64,000 bases of DNA, from contig JAJVDF010000454.1 in assembly GCA_022410635.1 (NCBI GenBank), positions 1,003,036-1,067,035 of the forward strand, read 5' to 3'. The stretch is from Tretioscincus oriximinensis (lineage: Eukaryota; Chordata; Lepidosauria; Squamata; Gymnophthalmidae). Positions 12,901 through 27,900 of the stretch are shown one piece after another; position 1 is the stretch's first letter; the number at the start of each line of letters is the position of its first letter. Position numbers and translations under genes: made by a program. The notes under the pieces were generated by a model that made no database searches, was not told where the DNA came from, and worked only from the letters and a program-made list of their open reading frames with translations.

Positions 12901-15900
12901 ACAAGGGTATTTTTTTCCCAAAGGCTTACATCTATTCTATTTTTCCAACCATGTTGTGGTGGTACTCAATTATCTATTCACAAATTTATTTGCTTTCAAA
13001 CAGCCGAGTTGGCTGAAGCTAAGACCAGTAGAGGGTGCTCACCCCTCCACAGCTGACATAGGGCTTTGAACTCTAATATCTCTGTTGAAATACCGAAGCT
13101 CTTAACCTCTGTACCACAGTCCTCTGCCTGGAGATCTATGGATATGGGCCAGAACAAAAATGTAATAAATAAGTATGTGTCACATGGCACATTATTTCAG
13201 TCTAGCATTTAAGGATAATATTTTATAATTTTATAAACGATAAAACTCTTATCAATGTCAAAGTTAAAGAAGAATAACAAAAAGAACAACAAAACTATAA
13301 TTGGGTATTTTATTATTACATTAGCTGACTACTTTGTTGCATCTGCAGAGAATTAAATAGGGCCTCAGCAAGGGGCACTGTAGCTCCCCTTCCTGCATGG
13401 TGGTAGGCAGCGGCACCCACTACTAGGGTGTTGCAAGGGGATGAGAATCAGTAGGGAGGGAGGTGGATGGTGAGGTGCCTCACCTTCACCACCATGGATT
13501 GAGTGGTTTGTTAACATCACTAGCCAGGCATAGTCCCACCCACCACATCCAACTGCTGCTCCTGGCACTGGCACCTGATGCCTACCTCCCACCTGCTTCA
13601 AGAGGTAGAAAGTGACGGCTCCGGTAACAGAGGAGGGAAGAGGGGGAAGAGAAGAAGGGAAAGAAGACGAAAAGGAGGTAAAGAAATGGTGAGAATGAAG
13701 GAAGCAGAGAAAGAGGGAGGCCCAAATAGAGAAAGAGAGGGGAAGGGAAACTAAGCAGAAGGGGAGGGATGGGAGAAAAGGACGGAAAGAGGGAGAGAGA
13801 GAGGGAGGGTATAGGATAGGGAAGGAAGCAGGTTAAAAAAATAAGGAGGAAGACGAGAGGCAGGGAAAGAGTACACGGGATGGGAACCGGGAAAGTGAGA
13901 GAAAGTGCAAAAGAGGGAAAAGGGAGGGAGGCAAAAGAGGGAAGGAGGAAGACAAAGAAGAAGGAAGGGAGAGGAACATTCCCCCAAAGTAGCAGAGTTA
14001 TCTCCAGTCAATGGCTTTGCCGAAGCCATCATATAGAGAAGTCCTATGCAGGCAGGCATGTTTTCTGCCCGAACAGACCATTGCTGTTGTGTGTTTGACA
14101 CTTCCTCTGGCTCCCAGAAACCAAAAGAAATGGCAGAAATTGGCAGCTCAAACAGGTGACCCTTCAGGCCAGGGGAGGCAGTGCAACATGACGGGGCCTG
14201 AGGGCTGCCATGCTAGGCTGCCACCAAGCTTCTGTTCATCTCTGCAAGTGCTTGGATTATCCAATCCTAACACCTGGGGGGCCTGGAGTGATGACTGGTC
14301 ATAGTGAAATTATTATAGCTACAGATCAACTATGCAGTAAATATTTCATGGAGATTTCCCATCAGTTTTTCAATGTAAAAAATCCTAATGCACAGCAAGG
14401 TTTTTTTTTAATATTCTGCCACATTATGCTTTCCAAAACATTTGCTTCATCAACTGATTCTTTTGTTTCTGTTTTACTTTGCTTATGCCAGGTTCTTGAT
14501 TGTTGAGATATCCAGCTGGAAGGTATGCAGACACTGGGACGTGTTGTTCATTTGTTACAACTCTGCCATCTTTTAACAGCTGAAGCCAAGAATAGCCAAC
14601 TATAATAAATCCAGAAGAAAAACATATTCTCAATACTTGCATTTAACATGTAACTTTTCCTTTTTTAAGTTAGTAAATACTTTTATCATTGCTGTCAAGT
14701 CCCTTAACCACAAAATTAATAAAATCTAAGAACCATGCTAGTAAATTTATTATTACTATTATTATTATTTACTCTTTACCCTGCCCCATATCCAAAGATC
14801 TCAGGTCAGCCAACAGTAATAACAACAGTCCAAGTTAGCACTTTAAAACAATAGCAAACAATATCTGAAGGTGAGAACAAAAACATCATTTCTTCAACCA
14901 AAGAGTGGCAAAAGATTAGTACAATATGTAAGATACAATAGATTAGTACTTCAACCACCTCTACTGAAGCTAGGAAGTATGTTTAGGACTGGACTAATTA
15001 AACTAACTAAAGACAAATTGGATTCTGAATTTCCAGAATCCAATAGTAATTGACTTTGAAATCTTTGTGACTCCCATTAAAAATGACAGACATTATACCT
15101 TGTGTTTCGATGACATCCTTCTTTTTGGTAGTTCCTTTGCTTGAATTATCGCAGCTAACATGATAGAAGGTAAACAACAAATGGTGTTTTTCATGTAGCT
15201 GGGTAGGCAATTCTATTTTTATCTAAACAGAAATAATGTACAATTCTGGTTAGAAAAATATTTTCCAATAATATAATGCTTTCTACACTAAATTAATTTC
15301 AACACAACCTAAATTAATTTCAATGTTAATTATCAACAGTTTAATGCCTTTATTTATAAAAAGCAAGTTCCTATTCAGTTCAGTGGAGACAATTATATTT
15401 TTTTCACTTTCTTCCATTTCTTTTTTTTCTGTAGATGGGAAGCAACAGTTTTACTGCTTCCTTTTTGTCACAAAGCTCAGTAGTACAGTATACACTTTTG
15501 GAATACAGAGTTTGTTGCTCTCATTCTGATCAAGTAATTACACTATTTTTAAAAAGGCTTCAAAGGATACTTTAGGTTCTCTTGATCAATCAAAACACTC
15601 TATCCACTCATTAAAACACTCTGCTTTCAGATGCTCAGTATGGACATCAGCCTGAAGAGTTCCTGACCAATTAAGCTAAACTGTTGAAACCTAACAAACT
15701 TTCATCCACCTTATTCAACACTTGGGCAGTGAAAGGACAAAAAAGTAATAAAAAAGCTAATCATCACAATATCACAACCTCATGATCAGTCTCAGTGATG
15801 TGGATGGTCTAAAACACCAATTCGCAACAAGATAGAAGAAGTGTTGACTTTTATCCCGTTTTTATCAACACAAAGGGAAACGAAGGGCCATACATAATGT

Positions 15901-18224
15901 TCTGTTTTTCTCTTCACAACAGACACCCTGTGAAGCAGGTGAGGCTGAGAGAGCTCCAAAAAACTGACTAGCCTAAGGTCACCCTTGGATTCAAGTAAAA
16001 GTGTAAATTCTTATCAGATAAGAGTCCAACATGCTATTCGCAAGACCAAACTGTGTACCACACTATGTGCACAAACACCCCTGGAAAAAAAAACATGACA
16101 TTTAGACAAAAAAAAAGTGAATAACTGCATCATCTCATTATTGGGCTATTTTGCAACTATATTAATGCTTTGGTAATATAAAGAGCAAGTTTATGGAAAT
16201 GAGATGTGAAGAGGTATGCAAGTTAAGAAAGACTGGGAATCACTGGTGTAGAACAGATTAGAAAGGATGAAAATTCTCTATTTTATCTTTGGCTTGTTAA
16301 TATTAGTTCAATACTTTCCATTGAAATGGCTGACTATAAAATCCTTCCCCCCGACCCCCCCGAAAACACACTACTATATTATTCTATAGAAAAACACTAC
16401 CTTCTGTTGATCAGTTTATAAAAACAACTAAAATTGGTGGTTACAAATGGATTACCTCATCATAAAATTCTGGGTTTTGATGGTGATGCAAAACTGCAGC
16501 AAATGCTTGTCTCATGAACATAGGTCCTCCTGGTCTGCCATAAATACACTAATTCAGAGAAACAAAAAAAACTTTCTTGCATTTCATTTTAAATGGCTGA
16601 AATTTTCAAAGACATTTTGCTACATTATTTGGGAAATGTTTCAAATCAATAAACCACTAACAAGAAAAATGAAATTAAAAAAGCACTTACTATAAAACAA
16701 TTCTCAAATCATTAAGCAAAGAGTTGAGCATTTTAGAAAAATGTGACAGTAGTTTTTGATGCAGAACTAAATAATATTCGTACTAGGGGAATTAGCCCAC
16801 TGCCTTAGGGATGTAGTGGGCTCTAGCATTATCCCTAATAAAGTGGACTTAATTCTATCTGTCTGTTTGTCTGTTTGACTTCTCTGTCCCCTTCCCTTTC
16901 TCACTCCTCCTCCGCCCCTCTCCTCTCTTGTTCTATCCTCTTCCTCATTCCCCCCTCCTTCTCCCCTCCAGACCTACTTCTCATAGGCCCTGCCGTGAAG
17001 AAGTAGGACCAGCAGGGGATGGGGGAGCGGATGGGTGCTAGGTGACGGAAGGGAGAAAGTGGCTGTGGCGGGTGGAATTAAGCGGAGGTAGCGACGGGTA
17101 GGAGGAAGTGGCCGGCGGGATGAAGCAGCGGTGGGTAGACGAAAGCGGTGGCAGCAGGGGGAATTAAGCGGCGACAGTGGCGGCCAGAAGTGGTGGCAAG
17201 TGGAAATTCTGCCCTCTTGCTAAAAAGGAAGGTTTCTTCAATTACAGTATGTGGTATTTTATTATTTGCTTTCACTTGCAGTATGCCACCCCAGTCTGAA
17301 GCTTGAGAAAACAACAATCCTGATTTTGACTATGAACAAGTTATACCATAAGCGATGATGAACTACTTCTAACTCTCAAAAATTCCACAAACCTTAAGAG
17401 ATGGGGCATCCTCATCATCTGAATCCTTGAATTCTATACATACTGCAATATTTCTTGCCTGAAAAAAGTGCAAATATTTTGTTTGGAATTTTAAGAAATG
17501 TAAGACAAATAAGAAAACAACAAGAATGAATGCCTTGTTCAATTCAGATTCAATGTGATCTTGAATCTGAATGTACTTAATGGGCACAATAACTCACCTT
17601 AGCAAAGGACTTTTGACTGTCATATTTCAAGTGCTTTGGATAAACATAAAGATGATTGTTGTAGATGGTGAAAGGCTGAGTATGTTTTGGTCTACAAGGA
17701 ACAAATTCTTCTACTTCAAATGTTAATACTGTCTTGGTACTGTTTTCAAACGGTTTCATGGGAATGTATGATGAATTAACAAAATCTGAAAATATATTAA
17801 AAATCAATGCAAAAACTTAGAAAAAAAAGGGCTTCTCAGCTATTTACCAATACTGTTTTATACTTACTTGGTATATCTGGAGAAACATTGTCAATAGTTA
17901 TGTCTAGGTTTCCCAAAATAACTGGTAGCTTTGACATCTTTTCAGGTCTGCAGAAAGAAAGAAATGTAGGATTAGATCAGTTGTAAGAATACATGACAAG
18001 GTAGGTACCGATACTAATTTATTAATGCATATTGAATACTGATTATGTGATCTGGGCATCTGATGAAGGAGACTTAGCCTAATCAATTTCATATTACCAA
18101 CATTTTTTAAATACTTCTTTGTTAGAAATTCAAATTCTAGAAATCCCATGCACAACTTGTGGGAGCCGGTGAATAACTCTAGGATTACGCATCTCATCAG
18201 TTTGCCTTTTATTTATATAACACA

Positions 18225-18277
<53 letters not shown>

Positions 18278-21200
18278 CTACTACTACCACTGAATATGGG
18301 AGTAGTAATAAGGAAATTCACGTGCTACTAAACTTAAGGTGCGTAATTGCATAATTTCATATTTGTTACACATGAATTTTCCTGCTTAATAAGTACATTC
18401 TTAACAATGCGTGAAAAGTTTAAATGTGGAAAAGTTCATAAATACACACCATTCTCTATTAATCTTGCCTGCAAGAATCTATCAATAAACAATGCCTTGA
18501 TAAAGGTATATTAAAAAAATGGAAAAGGGAAACCATACGTTTGGGTATGGGGCAGGGTATTAAGTATAAATAAATAAATAATAATAAGGAATGAACTAAG
18601 TACAGATTAGCAACCATTAATGTCACTAGATGGCACTAAAAGTAAATTGGCAGAGAATAAAATTAGAAAAATACACTACTTCCATGATTGCAAAGTATTG
18701 CCTCCTTATCTGATTGATAGGCTTTGTCCTAAGAATCAAACAGAAGCTCAGATATGCAGATGATGCGAAAAAGTGCAATGCAAAGAAACCCTACACTATT
18801 AACAAAAAGGGGAAAAGAACTGACAAGATATGTGGAAAGAATAAAAAAGATCTACTGATGTGTTCCAGAAAGAGATAAAAATGCAAAATTTTATCAGAGA
18901 ATCTAAATATGTTACAGAACATATGTTACATAAAAAATAGATTAATCCTGGTCTAGTCTACAATCCCATAGTTATATATAAGGGCTTGCATTATATAGGG
19001 AACAACTGAATTGAAAAAAAAATGAATATACAAAGAATCAGTAATCCATTCTCGTGCTTGTCCTATGAACAAAAGATGTGTGCAAATCCAACAAATACAT
19101 CTAAGGAAAATCTTCAGGGTTGATTATCAGTGGAATCTGTAAAAAAAAAGAAATGCAGACGGGAAAAAATGGCAGCCTACATCTCTTGCTACCTAAAGTT
19201 ATCCTGTATCTCTTCCACCTATGGAATCATCCAGAAAGAGAAGGGTAGAAGCACCTTTGGCAATAGAATGCAAATAGAATGCAAGAATACAAGCATGGCT
19301 CCTTTAAGTAATTCTGAGATAGAAGGGAAGAGTTAGCTTAGATGTTCTGAAAATACAATGACATCTGGAGTCTTGGTTGAATTTGGAAGATGGATCTGAA
19401 GGAAGTCAGTTGTATAGTGTCAGAGCAGAAAATTAGCCAGACAGATTGAGCTATGAGAGAGAAATAGGTTTAAAGATCAAGAGTCAACAGAGATGTCTGA
19501 ATTTGTGTCAAAGTATGAAGTCTTTTTCTTCTTTTTCACATATACATTTTGAAATACAGTTGCCACCTGTAGCCCTGAACATATTCAGTATTCAAGTTAA
19601 CTTGCTGTATATAAATTGACTTCTGAATTTTTTAATGTTACCATCGTAAGAAAGCTGCATATAACAGGGCAGAAGAAGGGAAGGACTGTTAAGGATTAAA
19701 ATAATCCTCTATTTTTCTTTCCTCATGGAACTCATACTATTTCAGGGTTTGTCTTCATACCAAGTAGTGGATTACACAAGCATATAACTTTGCAAAGCAG
19801 GTGCCACCCTTTCACTTTTCGACCATAAGACAAGCAAAGCGTATCTCATATCTATGTACAAAGAGAACAGAACCTTCTAACATTCTTCACTATGAAGTAC
19901 AGTGAACAAAAGCTCCCTGGGACTGTTTTTTACTCCTTATAAGGATAAAACTAGCAAAGGTTTGTAAAATTTATTCATGAATAGGCCATCAGGAGCTATG
20001 ATAAGTAAGATGACCATATGACATGTTTTTCAATGACAAATGAAGCTTTATTTTGATCTGATATGAAAGTTTGTTTTGATCTGATTCCAGATTTCATCAA
20101 AACTTCATGATCCCTATTCAAATGTCTCAAAAGCAAATGGCAACCTTATCATTGTGCCTTGCATTTGGGTCAATCTTAACTAGGATTACATCCAGAAAAT
20201 CATTTTGTTGTTTAACTTGTACCAGAGGATATTGTTCCGAAGTTATTCTATTTCTTTATATATATCTTGCAAAGTCACTAATCAGAGTTTCAAAAAACGA
20301 TGGGTGAAGAAGGCCAGATGTGAACCATACATTGGTGACTACTGAAACAATTTGTTTGGCTACATGTTTAGTTGCCAAACCAAACAGCACTGAAAGAAAC
20401 AAACCAATAAGCAGTATCCGCAAGAAAAAAGATGGTTTCTCAGGTTACACTGCATGATCTGGTGCATAGCAGAATCTGAAAATTTAAGAAGTTAGCAGCA
20501 CAAATAAAATATGATGTTTAGTGTTTATATGTAGGATAATCTGCATAATGCTCCATGCTCCATGAACATATTAATTATGCTCATATCATCTGAAGGAATA
20601 TTTCTATACATAATCTGTACTTTAATCTCTAAATAAATGCTAAATGATGTTAATAATGTAATTGACATAGTTTACAGTCTGCAGCCCCCACCTCTTCAAG
20701 ATGCCACCATTACCCCCAAAAATCACATTGTTTTCTTTCTTCTGCGTGAATAACTCTCTAAAATCACAGATTGTTCTGTGGCATATGGCAACTCTAGTTA
20801 ATAAGTTTAATTTCTTGTGAAATAGAAAAAAACACTCACTTTCTGAAATCTGTCAACAATTTAAGCATGTCTTCATTTGAAAGCTTATTACTGTCTTGCT
20901 TATAGAGAGCTGAAAACCTTGCATTTTTATCCAAAGTTCCATCAATATCTTTAAAGAGTGTTCTGAAACACATATTTTCACACAAAAACTTCATTATTAA
21001 CAATGTCAAAGTGAGAAAAAAAATCAAGGCATATACATAGACAATCATATGAGAATCAACCCAATAAAATATCAACTATGAAGAATTAATTTGTTAAAAT
21101 CTTATCCACCCCCCCCCCCCAAAAAAAAAAATCCTTATTGTGCTTTACAGTGAGCTTGCTCTCATTATTAGCAAAGAAATTTGCCTCAAGTATTATACAG

Positions 21201-21930
21201 AGCTCAAATTAGCAGACATAATTTACTTTCAATAAAAAAGCAAGCTTTTTTTGTTTACCTTGCTGCCCATGCAAATGGCATTCTGTACTGGCCTAAACGC
21301 TGACAAGCTTGTTTTGCATTTTTCAGAACTTTCTGGGCAACCTAGAAGTGGCCAAATTAAAAGTATTAATTTCCTTATTTAAAATACTGTAAAATTATTT
21401 TTGTTAAGGTTAATAGAAGATTCAATTCTGACACGCTACACAGATTCTCTAAAAGTAAAAAGCACTAGCAATTAATTATTATCAATTTAATTTTAATTTT
21501 TATAATGATACCTTGAAAATGAATACAGACATAAACGTGAGATCTATTACTAAAAATTACACTTTTCCCCCTTGCTCTTCCCCTCAAATCTGCAATGACG
21601 CATTTTCGGCTTTCAGTCTCAATTCAGTCATTATATAATTAGTTTTTCAATGAACGCAGCAACTATGGAGGTTTCCCACTTCCGGTGTCTTCTCGCTTTA
21701 GTTACTGTAAAGGTCTGATTAAGAAAGAGTTGAGGTGAGATATAAACCATAGCTTAGTTATTGTATTATAAACAGGAAACACAAAATGTGAGCTGTTACC
21801 TTTGAAGAATCAGAACTTTTCATGTATGGCTCAGCACAATGTGTAATGCTTCCTTGCAATACTTTTTCTATCCTGGCCACAAGAAATATATCAGGATGTG
21901 GACACGTGACTGAGAATATTCCCTGAAAAC

Positions 21931-21968
<38 letters not shown>

Positions 21969-24900
21969 TCTACTACTAACTACTACTACTACTACTATTA
22001 CTTCTACTACTACTACCATTATTATTATTACCTGTTTGGGATACTGGAACATCACCTCAGGAAGGATATCTTGAATCCGATGCAACGAATCTCTGCTACC
22101 ATTCAACAACTGTTGTGATGTGCTGCCCAGCATATTTCTCACAGTGCTATGATTCAAATCTACATGGAAATCGGCTGAAATCTTCCGATTGTGTTTTATA
22201 TCAAACAGCGATAAAGTGATGAAGAATGGTTCTACCTGAGGATTTTTTTAAAAAAAAGAAAAACGTAATTATCAGAATCATAAATACTGTTATGTTTATT
22301 AATATTTGTAGAGATGAAGGCAACTATATGTAAAATTTTAATGCTTTTAAAAATTCGTTTTTTATAAGTAAAATTCTACATGTTATTTTTAAAAAGTTAC
22401 ATTACAAACAGTTAAGCCCTCCCCTTGAAATTCCATAAAACTTCAATTCCTTCTGTCAGAATACACTCATTTACTCCTCGGATGGATCACTGAATTTTAA
22501 CTCAGATTTCTCTGAAGGTATCAGCCTTCTACATACGCTTTCATATATAAACATTTTTTAAAAAAAGTTTATGAATGATTTCACCTTTCAGCAGGTGTGA
22601 GAACCTTCAAATGTACTTACATTAGTTGTTGGACCCTCTTCATTTTCAGCCACACAGCTTTGCAGATTAAAGGATAAATCATTGCACTTCACAAGAATTC
22701 TCTTTCCAGATTTCTCCTCAAATGGCTTCACTTCTGGCTCAATACCAGAGAAATCAAGTTTCTTTAAAAGAAACAGAAGTGTAAAATAATGCTCTGTTCT
22801 ACAAACGTACTACTAAAAAATGTGGTTTTAATTTTGTACTCAAATACCTAACCTGTGCATCTGGATCCAGTGTAAAGAGTTTAACTCTGTTTTCATTTCT
22901 GAATTTAGTTTCATAATCTCTGGGACCCTGCAAAGTAAACCAGCATTTTATCATTTATTGATTTAACTCATCCCTATAGTATTACATTGAAAATATCTCA
23001 AAGCAACTTACAAAAGAGGTAAACCCTACAAGAAAACAAAAAAGGTGGGAAAGTAGTTTTGTTTTTTAGTTCTCTGTTCCTTAGCACGACTTATCTTTGT
23101 GTTATTTCGGAAATTAAGGGATCTGTCTATGGCTTCATCCAGACCTTACATAATTCATTCCACTATATTTGAATACGCAGGAATAAAGCATAGATATTTT
23201 TGATAGAAGAAGAAGAACTGGGTTCTTATACCCCGCTTTTCTCACCTTTCAAAGGGACTCAAAGCGGCTTACAAGGGTATTTTGCCCGAAGGCTTACATT
23301 CTATCTTCCCCACCAGACTGTGGTGGTTCCCATGTATCTACTTGCAGTCACTTGCAATTTCTTGCAATTCATGCTTTTCAAATAGCTGGGTTTGCTAGTG
23401 GAAGGTGCTCACCCCTCCCCGCGTCCAACACAGGGCTTCAAAACCCCATCTCCCAGCTGAGAGAAGGATTGCTTAGCAACTGAGCTATCCGCGCCTGCTT
23501 TATTTTGGAATATTCAAATACAGCAGAATAAGTAGATAATTCTGAATGTCACTTTATCATTTTCATTTATTACCACTAGCTGGAAACTGTTAGAGTATTC
23601 CCTGTTGTAATTTACTTTTGTCCCTTTCACATTCACTTTCCTGATTTCAAAGTGTTCTCCTGCTGGTTTTCCCCTTAGGCAGCAAACTGTGCCGATCAAC
23701 ACAGGGCGAAGCACCCTAATCTCTATAGAAGTTTTGTATACCTTTACTCCATGCTTAGTTCTTTATTTACTTCTGAAGTTACAGCTTAACTCCTGAAGTT
23801 AATCTGGATCTATCTTTTGTTAATAAAGTTCCTCTCGTAAGAACTGAGTCTCTTTGATTCTATCAACGGGAAGATCACAGCCTCTAACAGAAACTTCATC
23901 AGGCTTGCCTCACTTTAATCCAGTTCCTAGTAATTTACTTTAATCCAGTTCCTAGCACATACGGACGCTTATAACGAGACAGGCAGAACCTCTCTCCTGC
24001 CTATCTCACCACAAGCGTCCGTGTGTGCGTGCGTGTGAACTCGCCTGCAGCGGAGCAAAAACACTTGGGTTTGTGACAGGAGAAGAGAGCTGCCCTCCTG
24101 TCACAAACCCAGGCGTTTTTGCTTTGCTAGAGGCGAGTTGGCGGCACGCACTTGCCTGAGAGCAGGGCGAAACCCCGCTTCCAGCATAGAAGCAGCTACA
24201 GCACGCTCCAAGGTTTCTTCTAGGACCCCGGAAAGTGTTGCCGGGCTGCAGCCATCAGCTCTGACGGCTGCTTTGCCTTTAAAATCCTGCATTTTTACAT
24301 TCCCTGATGCAGTATCGGGGAATGTAAAAAGCCGGGATTTTGCCTTAAAACCCGGAGGGGACTATATTTTAGTCCCCCAAACAGGGATTGTCCCGGTTTA
24401 CCGGGACATATGGTAACCCTATAGTAACTTCTCATTTTAAAATGGACATTTTCTGTTAATTACTTTGACATTTGGCAGAGATAGAATTGCTTCCCATCCC
24501 CACTTCCAGGCATTGTCATTGTTTTTAATGTGTTGAACTTTATCTCTACTGTTTTAATTTGTCCTGAGACTTTCAGATATAGGACAGGATAAAAAATTAA
24601 ATGAAAATAAAAAAATTGGCAGACTCCTTGAATCAGTTTAACAAAGATCAAGATGTATCCCAACATTATTCTCACTTGTTTTAGTTTTGGGGTTATTATC
24701 TCATTTGAACCTGAGCTTTCAGATATAGCTGTGAGTCATAATAATTCATAATAATGCAAAATTAAAACTCGACATAATGATTCAAGACCTAAACAACTGA
24801 GATTGAAACCAGATGTGGAGGTCTCCATTCTACCATCCCAACATTGTTTGGGGTTACATTTTTAACTGCAAATTAGAAACCTCTGGATAACACTATAAAA

Positions 24901-27900
24901 GAAGTCCCACTTTTGTACACTGCATCCCACCCTCCAAAAATAGATAGATCAGAGTAATAGGTTCCCTTGCACAGCATTGTTTTGCTGTCAGACAACAGAA
25001 AATTGATTGGGAATATCGCCAGAATGAATTCACAATATTGTCTTTTCCCAAGAAAAATGCAAGCAGAGAGGTTTACATAACAAGTTTCATGACTCAAATA
25101 TTCATAATTTAGAGTAATTATTTTTTATTAATAAAACATGGGTGCTTAAGGAAATTGAAGGTAGAGGTTAGTTTTAACTACTACTTTTAAGCATTCTCTT
25201 GTGAAGGGGAGTACGCGTGTTTTGTTTATCTTCCTACTTCTACTTTTGTTCATTACGGAACAAGGAAATAAAAAACCATTTATCCACCTTTTTTATCCAC
25301 CCATATTACCCACTTCCTCCTTTTATTTATCCTTTATCTTCATAGACATTTTACAAAGTAGGACCTTAATCTGTGTTAGTGATATCAAATACTCAAGCAA
25401 TATTCATATATGCTTAAAAAATAACATGATAAATTATGCCCAAAGCAAGGGACAAAGCTAAGAAAATATCAAAAAAGACTGCTTATTCTTGTGAAGAATA
25501 AAAAGCACCGAAAGAATCTAGGACAGTCATGTAGACCAAAAATAAGCATGTAGACCAAAAATAAAACAAACTTTCACCTTTATAAATATATTCAGCTCTA
25601 CACACAGGAAGTCTATTCTTTCAAATCCTACTTACTAGGTATTTTTGTACTAAGCCACAGCTTTTCAGACCACCATACATCCTTCCTGAGACTATTTTAG
25701 TTAAATTATTTTGGTAAACATCAGCATAGCTGTACGTTATTATGGCACAATGAACACTGCAGAGAATTCTACGATTCAATGGCTTACATAAGGGAAGGAG
25801 AAGAAACATATCATAAATATACAACCATCATTGGAGATTCTGTCACATAACAACACAAGTGTAACATACGTAAACATACAGCACTAAGCAACACAATGGC
25901 ATCTCTATGGCACATGAAAGAAGATTTCACTTGTTAGGGACACGAAGTGGCTTATATAATCTGTTTTACTCTCTGCAACAGATACCTCATGAAGTAAGTG
26001 GGGTGAAATAGCTTCAAAGAACTGTGACTAGATCAAGGTCAACCAGCTGATTTCATGGAGAACGGAGAGACTACCAGTTAAGAGTCTGACATGCTAACCG
26101 CAAGACTAGACTATGTTCCTTGAACCCCTACCTGTTCATCCAATAAGATCAGTAATCAAGGATGACAAGAGTTGAAATCCTGTCCTATCTCCAGATCTCA
26201 GTCTCCATCCTTGCTAATTCAAAAATAAGATTTATATCTGAATCACTAGTGAACTCAATTCATAAAAGTTTAAGGCAAATATTGATATAGTTTAAATTTT
26301 CTTTTTTAACATTAACACAAAATTCACAAAACAGTATGCAGTGAGAATACATGCAAGCAAAAACTGCAGTCTCTGAAGAACATGAAAACAGGAAGCAGTG
26401 TTTTTGGCACTAAGATTAGATATAATAAGCAGGTGTTCAAACTCTCAAAGAGGAGCCAAGTCCCAAGTATTGTCTACAGACCTCACATCTAAAAGCATAA
26501 CTTTACAATACTAAACAAAATTATTTAGTTTATATCCAAGCTTGAAATACACAAATTAAATTTAGTACAAAACAGTTATGTAGCCAACAATCTTTTCAAA
26601 GTAATGCTTAACAATAGAAAGTGTTTAAAAGCAGATAACGTTTAGAGATTTGGACTATTTTCCCCTAGAAAATCATGAAAACAAGACCTGGAGCATAATT
26701 ATTCCCAAGTGCTTTCTACTGATAAACAGAAGACTTACTTGTATCTATAAGGATGAAAATAACTGGTAGTTTGGCTAAAATTAATCCTTCATGAGATACA
26801 TTTCTTCAAGTATCTTTATTGTCATTCATTTTTGCAACATATTAGGCAATGCTGCTGTAGATGATTTCTGGTCATCTATATGGGCACTTCTATGCAGTTT
26901 TTTTGGCATAGCCACTGCCTACTCTGGGAAGAGGTTGGGGACTGAACTAGCAATCCTCTTTTTCTATAGTGATGGTTGGACTTTTACATTTTTTCAACAG
27001 CAATGAATTATGGATTGAAGGGAATTATGGGAATTATTAATTTGAGGCAAAACACTAGAAAAATATTCTTCTTATAAAATCTCCATGTGTGAGTCCAATT
27101 CCCACTGTTTTTACTTACTGTTTTCTTTCATGGTATCTAAAGTGGACAAACACTGCCACATAAGTAGCTTTGTTTATCTTGACAATTTCAATAAGCTCAA
27201 GGACAACTTGCCCTTATCTAGCTGTGCTAGCATTGACAAATCTTGCAATTTGGATTGTTAAAAAATATATAGACAAAACAAGCCATTGTTTTTTTTAGCA
27301 GAGAAAGCTAATTTAAATCGTGAGAAAATGTGGGTCATTGAAGAAGGTGACAATATGCTGATTTGGTACTGAAAAATTGTCTAGATAGCAACAAAAGCTA
27401 TCTGCGCCTTGAGACCTTCAGGTATAGGGCAGGATATAAATACAAATAAATAATAATAATAATGATAATATTAATTTCAGAGAAATAGCAGTGTTAGTCT
27501 AGTAGAAAGCCCAGAAAAGGAGCTAGCAGCATTTAGAAACTAACTTGAGAAAAGTGGGTGGCATAAGCTATGATAAATGATAATAATATATAATTTGTCT
27601 AAAAGCTAGCTTAAATAAAGCAGAAATGTCAGTTATATTTTGCAACCTATAAGAATTTAAAGCCCAAGCATTTAACTAGCCATGAAACGTCTTCCATTAT
27701 AAGTATCTTCAATAATACCTTCTGGCAGATTTTCAAATTTTGAAGTCATACAGGAAGATATGGTAATACAAATTTTAGCAGAGATAAAGAGAAATTTATA
27801 AATGTTACAAAATACTGTCCAAATGGTACTGCATTCTACATACTTTTGTTATGAAAAGATATGTGGGAGGAGGGAAGTTTGTTGTTTGGTTTGGGGATTT

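Noticed and set aside
13751..14101. 116-codon minus-strand open frame.
   Set aside because: Product of the purine-rich tract: low-complexity Ser/Pro/Leu/Phe-rich translation.
18228..18278. Repeat arrays (18228, 21935, 11050) considered as CRISPR-like.
   Set aside because: They are simple microsatellites in a vertebrate intron with no spacers.
21891..22157. Single 88-codon open frame crossing exon 12, the repeat and part of exon 13 as an exon with a poly-Val/poly-Met tract.
   Set aside because: It leaves the conserved frame of exon 13, while good GT and AG sites restore it when the 109 bp are spliced out.
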